A stretch of DNA of 16,221 bases, from contig JAWVZB010000071.1 in assembly GCA_033722375.1 (NCBI GenBank), forward strand, positions 1 through 16,221, in the 5' to 3' direction. The notes below the pieces were generated by a model that was not told the DNA's origin, ran no database searches, and worked only from the letters and a program-made list of their open reading frames with translations. Within the stretch, counting starts at the first letter, position 1; every line of letters begins with the position of its first letter. Below are positions 13,227-16,221 of the stretch, in pieces. The translations under genes and the position numbers were made by a program. The DNA comes from JAWVZB01 sp033722375. Lineage in GTDB: Bacteria; Actinomycetota; Nitriliruptoria; Nitriliruptorales; Nitriliruptoraceae.

Positions 13227-14791
13227 GCGACGTCCCGACCACACACGAAGGCAGCCGGGCACAGGATCCCGACCGGCGGCGCCGGCGTCTCCTGCGGCTG
13301 CGTCGCTCCAGGCTGCTGCTGCTCCGCCGGCTCGCCTACGTGGTCGGGGCGGTGGTGGCGGCCGTCGGCGTGGCGATGCTCCCGGCAGCGCTCGTGAGCG
13401 CGATCTACCGCGAGTGGGGCGACGCCCTCGCCATCTGCGGTGCAGCGCTCATCGCGGTCGCGTCCGGACTCGCCGCCTGGCGGCTGATCGGCCAGAAGGG
13501 CCGGATCACGACCCGTGAGGGGTTCGCCGCCGTGGGGCTCTCGTGGATCGTGATGTCGCTGTTCGGAACGCTGCCCTACCTGCTCACCGGCTCGATCACC
13601 AACCTCACCGACGCCTTCTTCGAGACCGCCGCCGGGTTCACCACCACGGGATCGTCGATCGTCCCCGACCCCGGGGCACTGTCCCACGGCATCCTGATCT
13701 GGCGCGCCGGCACGCAGTGGCTCGGCGGGATGGGGGTCATCGTCCTGTCGATCGCGATCCTGCCGCTGCTCGGGGTCGGTGGCGTGGAGCTGGCCCGCGC
13801 CGAATCCCCCGGCCCACAACCCGACCGGCTGACCCCGCGCTTCCGGGAGACGGCCCAGCGGCTGTGGTGGGTCTACGTCGGGTTGACCGTCATCGAAGCG
13901 CTCCTGCTCATGGCCGGGGACATGACGCCGTTGCAAGCGGTCGCCCACGCCTTCACCACGATGTCGACCGGTGGCTTCGGCACCGAAGCGGACTCGCTCG
14001 CGGGGTTCAGCGCCTACACGCAGTGGGTCGTGATCGCGTTCATGTTCCTGGCCGGCGCCTCCTTCGCCCTCCACTTCCGGGCGCTCCGAGATCCCAAGGC
14101 GTACGGGCGCTCCGGCGAGTTCCGGCTCTACGCCACCCTCACCCTGATCGCCATCGGGCTCGTCGTGGTCGGTCTGTTCGACACCGGCATCGGGCGCAAC
14201 CTCGGCGAGGTCGGGACCGAGGAGACGCTCCGGTCCGCGACGTTCACGACCGTCTCCCTGATGACCACCACCGGCTACGCCACCGCCGACTTCGGTGCCT
14301 GGGTGTCGGGACTCCAGATCATGGCGGTCGGCCTGATGTTCGTCGGCGGCATGGCCGGATCCACCGCCGGGTCGGTCAAGACCTACCGGATCGGGGTGCT
14401 CGCACGGTCGTCGCTCGCGGACCTGCGTCGGTTCATCCACCCGCGGGGCGTGTTCGTCGCCCGCTTCGACGGCCATGCCGTCCCCACCAGCGTGGTCCGC
14501 AACGTCCAGTCCTTCTTCCTCTTCTACATGTTCCTGTTCATGACCGGCGTGTTCCTCCTCGGCGTCATCGAGTCCCGACAGCTCGCCGAGCTGGATCTCG
14601 TGACCTCCGCCTCGGCAGTGGCATCGGCGCTCGGGAACATCGGTCCGGGGCTCGGCGAGGTCGGCCCCACCAGCAACTACCTGGGGCTACCGGCGCTCGG
14701 GAAGTGGCTGCTGTCCGGGCTGATGATCGCGGGGCGGCTCGAGATCTTTCCCGTTCTGCTCCTCCTGACGCCCGACCTCTGGAAGCGGTAG
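13223..14791 (+). CDS. trkH: Trk system potassium uptake protein TrkH (ion-conducting subunit)
   Basis: This 522-residue integral membrane protein is a K+ transporter of the TrkH/KtrB superfamily. It has four pore repeats, each with a selectivity loop: AAGFTTTGSS (136-145), TTMSTGGFGT (245-254), VSLMTTTGYAT (344-354) and SALGNIGPGL (468-477). The glycine expected in each filter strand is present (G143, G250 or G251, G351, G474). About ten hydrophobic segments are recognisable, beginning with LAYVVGAVVAAVGVAMLPAA (37-56). A GGMAGSTAGSVKTYRI block (375-390), typical of the pore-gating region, is intact. The N-terminus has an Arg-rich cytosolic extension (SRAQDPDRRRRRLLRLRRSR, 11-30). The GTG at 13223 gives a 4-base overlap with trkA and no strong SD, implying translational coupling. 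The trkA-trkH order on one transcript supports a functional Trk system. Confidence 0.96.
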   Translation: MSDVPTTHEGSRAQDPDRRRRRLLRLRRSRLLLLRRLAYVVGAVVAAVGVAMLPAALVSAIYREWGDALAICGAALIAVASGLAAWRLIGQKGRITTREGFAAVGLSWIVMSLFGTLPYLLTGSITNLTDAFFETAAGFTTTGSSIVPDPGALSHGILIWRAGTQWLGGMGVIVLSIAILPLLGVGGVELARAESPGPQPDRLTPRFRETAQRLWWVYVGLTVIEALLLMAGDMTPLQAVAHAFTTMSTGGFGTEADSLAGFSAYTQWVVIAFMFLAGASFALHFRALRDPKAYGRSGEFRLYATLTLIAIGLVVVGLFDTGIGRNLGEVGTEETLRSATFTTVSLMTTTGYATADFGAWVSGLQIMAVGLMFVGGMAGSTAGSVKTYRIGVLARSSLADLRRFIHPRGVFVARFDGHAVPTSVVRNVQSFFLFYMFLFMTGVFLLGVIESRQLAELDLVTSASAVASALGNIGPGLGEVGPTSNYLGLPALGKWLLSGLMIAGRLEIFPVLLLLTPDLWKR

Positions 14792-14824
14792 TCGCGACCT
14801 AGCCGCGGACTAGCCCAGGTGGGC
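14789..14824 (+). terminator. Terminator-like hairpins after trkH
   Basis: TAGTCGCG (14789-14796, beginning with the trkH stop codon) pairs with CGC-G-GACTA (14804-14812) with one bulged G. Directly after it, GCCCA (14813-14817) pairs with TGGGC (14820-14824), although its two-base loop would need one pair opened. There is no T-run, so the terminator call is moderate. Confidence 0.35.
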
Positions 14825-14864
14825 CATGTGCCGGCAGACACCGTCCGAACGCGCCCCCGACGGA

Positions 14865-14894
14865 TGGTGATGCCCGGTTGCGCAGCGTTACGGT
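14865..14894 (+). promoter_or_regulatory. Weak promoter candidate for the secreted protein gene
   Basis: TACGGT (14889-14894) fits a TANNNT -10, with TGGTGA 18 bases upstream (14865-14870) as a poor -35. The segment GCGTTACG-K-TC around this -10 also occurs at the -10 of the M23 peptidase gene (741-751). Transcription from here would give a leader of about 30 bases without a recognisable SD. Confidence 0.3.
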
Positions 14895-14929
14895 CGTTCT
14901 GCTAGTCCACCCCGACCGCCGGATTCCCC

Positions 14930-16221
14930 ATGCCATCCGCTCGTTCCTCCGTCCTGGTGCTGCTGACCGCCGCCCTGCTCCTCGCGTTGCCGACGGCAGC
15001 CGTCGCCCAGCACGACACGTGGGAGGGGCACGCCGACGGCGAAGGCTTCCTCCTCCAGGTCCCCGACGTCATCGAGGTCGGGGGCGGGGTTTCCGACGCC
15101 GACCTGTCGTCCGCTCCCACCGCTCACGCCCGCGGTGTCGGGTTCCTGCTGTCCGACGGAAGCATCTCTGAGGTCGACATCGACGTCGCCGGGGCGGTCC
15201 GACGCGACCCCGCAGAGGGCGAGAACTGCGGCGGGCCGGAACTCCCCGACACGCTCGACCTGGCCGACATCGCCTGCTCGATGGCGCTCGGCGACACCGC
15301 GGGAGCGACCGGCAAAGCCGCGGCCGAAGCCACCGGAACCGAGGTCTCCGTGTCCGGCGGCGACATCACCGCCCTCGTCGACTTCCTGCTCGGCCACATC
15401 CCCGCGGAGGATCTCGACGCCGCTATCAACGACGCCGAAGCAGCCGTGCTCACCCCGGTGATCGACGCACTCGCCGAGACCTGCTTGCAAACCCTCAACG
15501 AACTGGGCCTCGGAGACGCCTTCGCCGACGGTGGGGAGCTGATCGCAGCGATCGAGCAGGAGGGAGACTTCCCAATCGAGGTCGACTTGGCCGAGGGCGG
15601 CGCCTGCGACCTCCTCGTGCAGTACGTGCTCGACCCCCCCGTCCTGGCTGAGGGGGCTGGGGAGGTGCTCAACCAGCTCGAAGGGGTCCTCAAGGCCGCT
15701 CTCGACGGCGTGAGCCTGCTGGATGTGACGCTGGCAGGATCCGACTCGACTACCAGCGAAGCTGAAGAGAAGATCACGGCCGTCGCCAACGCCATCGGCA
15801 CCGACGTCGCACTCCCGAGCCTCAACTTGTTGGGGAACGTCGAGACCGTCCTGCTCAACATCGTGGGGGCCTTCATCAACGAGATCGAAGACGACATCGT
15901 CGACGTGGACTTCGTGACCGATCCGGATATTCCCGACCCAGAAGAGCTCGACGACTTCCTGCTGGACGCCATCCCCGCCGAGCTCCAAAGGGTGCTCAGC
16001 AGCAGCGATCCGTTGTTGCGGGTCACCGGCGGGACGGCCGATCCGACCGCGACCTACGACCGTGACGCCGCGGAGTTCAGCACCAGCGGCAGCGTCGCCC
16101 CGCTCATCATCACGCTCAACGAGGACCTGGCAGCACTACTTGGCATCTCCGACCAGAACCCGATCACGATCCCCGAGGGCGGCTCGCAGACCGTCGCCGC
16201 CGGGACCCCACTCGAGTCGAC
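14930..16221 (+). CDS. Secreted acidic protein of unknown function, 3'-truncated by the window edge
   Basis: The frame is open from the ATG at 14930 to the last base (430 codons) without a stop. I do not recognise the family. Residues 1-26 form a clear signal peptide (LVLLTAALLLALPTAAVA, cleavage before QHD). The mature part is very acidic, rich in Asp, Glu, Ala, Leu and Gly, with few Lys. Four cysteines (C100, C116, C185, C226) could form two disulfides. DFLLGHIPAED (151-161) and DFLLDAIPAEL (342-352) look like an internal repeat embedded in amphipathic helices. The visible C-terminal part (about 365-430) becomes strand-like (STSGSVAPLIITL, NPITIPEGG), suggesting a beta domain or anchor region beyond the edge. 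No LPXTG, catalytic or S-layer motif is visible. There is no convincing SD before the ATG. A cell-surface or exported structural role is only inferred. Confidence 0.8.
   Translation, partial: MPSARSSVLVLLTAALLLALPTAAVAQHDTWEGHADGEGFLLQVPDVIEVGGGVSDADLSSAPTAHARGVGFLLSDGSISEVDIDVAGAVRRDPAEGENCGGPELPDTLDLADIACSMALGDTAGATGKAAAEATGTEVSVSGGDITALVDFLLGHIPAEDLDAAINDAEAAVLTPVIDALAETCLQTLNELGLGDAFADGGELIAAIEQEGDFPIEVDLAEGGACDLLVQYVLDPPVLAEGAGEVLNQLEGVLKAALDGVSLLDVTLAGSDSTTSEAEEKITAVANAIGTDVALPSLNLLGNVETVLLNIVGAFINEIEDDIVDVDFVTDPDIPDPEELDDFLLDAIPAELQRVLSSSDPLLRVTGGTADPTATYDRDAAEFSTSGSVAPLIITLNEDLAALLGISDQNPITIPEGGSQTVAAGTPLES

Noticed and set aside
12407..14476. 689-codon open frame on the minus strand opposite trkA/trkH
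   Set aside because: Long only because of GC-rich codon thirds on the other strand; the plus strand encodes clear TrkA and TrkH, and the minus translation is Gly/Arg/Asp-rich without motifs.
1..16221. CRISPR arrays, tRNA/rRNA genes, insertion sequences, attachment sites
   Set aside because: No regularly spaced long repeats, no tRNA-like cloverleaf or CCA end, no transposase or integrase reading frame, and no terminal inverted repeats were noticed on either strand.

Overview
This is a window of high-GC DNA with GTG/TTG starts, strong AGGAGG-type ribosome binding sites and Actinobacteria-type regulators (a DevR/DosR-like response regulator, a GAF sensor kinase, a LAL-type LuxR regulator). The source is most likely an actinobacterium, possibly a deep-branching, Nitriliruptoria-like lineage. 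That placement is inferred from gene style, not from a marker gene. No tRNA, rRNA, CRISPR array, insertion sequence or phage gene was seen. The chromosome looks ordinary and densely packed, with no gene-free stretch above 300 bases.

Layout. 1-686: 3' part of a pseudouridine-5'-phosphate glycosidase gene. 862-1872: secreted coiled-coil M23 (LytM) peptidase behind a structured leader. 2051-3400: PAS / degenerate receiver / LuxR-HTH regulator. 3505-4436: two translationally coupled genes, a PPOX-fold flavin-type protein and an SRPBCC-like protein. 4429-5541 (minus): GAF-HisKA_3 sensor kinase. 5628-6278: its divergent DevR/DosR-like response regulator. 6437-8493: a second SRPBCC-like protein, then a membrane-anchored multicopper oxidase with an additional cupredoxin domain, closed by a strong hairpin. 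8715-11830: a 58-residue small protein coupled to a large LAL-family ATPase regulator. 11895-14791: trkA-trkH potassium uptake operon. 14930 to the right edge: a secreted acidic protein of unknown function.

The most interesting part is 3420-8561. A DosR-like response regulator with a family-identical recognition helix, and its divergent GAF kinase, sit between two operons. Those operons share an unusually well conserved upstream block: GGTCCC-N8-GGGACCTC-N2-GCCC, followed 22-23 bases later by GTTCCAT. The inner half of the block resembles the mycobacterial DosR box (GGGACTTNNGNCCC), with 10/11 and 9/11 fixed positions matching. The simplest reading is a compact, self-contained Dos-like redox/gas-response regulon. 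Its output would be a PPOX-fold protein, two related SRPBCC-like proteins and a copper oxidase. The multicopper oxidase and SRPBCC proteins are not classical members of the mycobacterial regulon, so the combination may be new.

Other regulatory structures visible are two abutting perfect 8-bp stems in the M23 gene leader, alternative SD-sequestering pairings before the small ORF/LAL pair, a hairpin touching the trkA ribosome binding site, and an 11-bp-period direct repeat before the oxidase gene. All RNA structures were paired by eye, without energy calculation.
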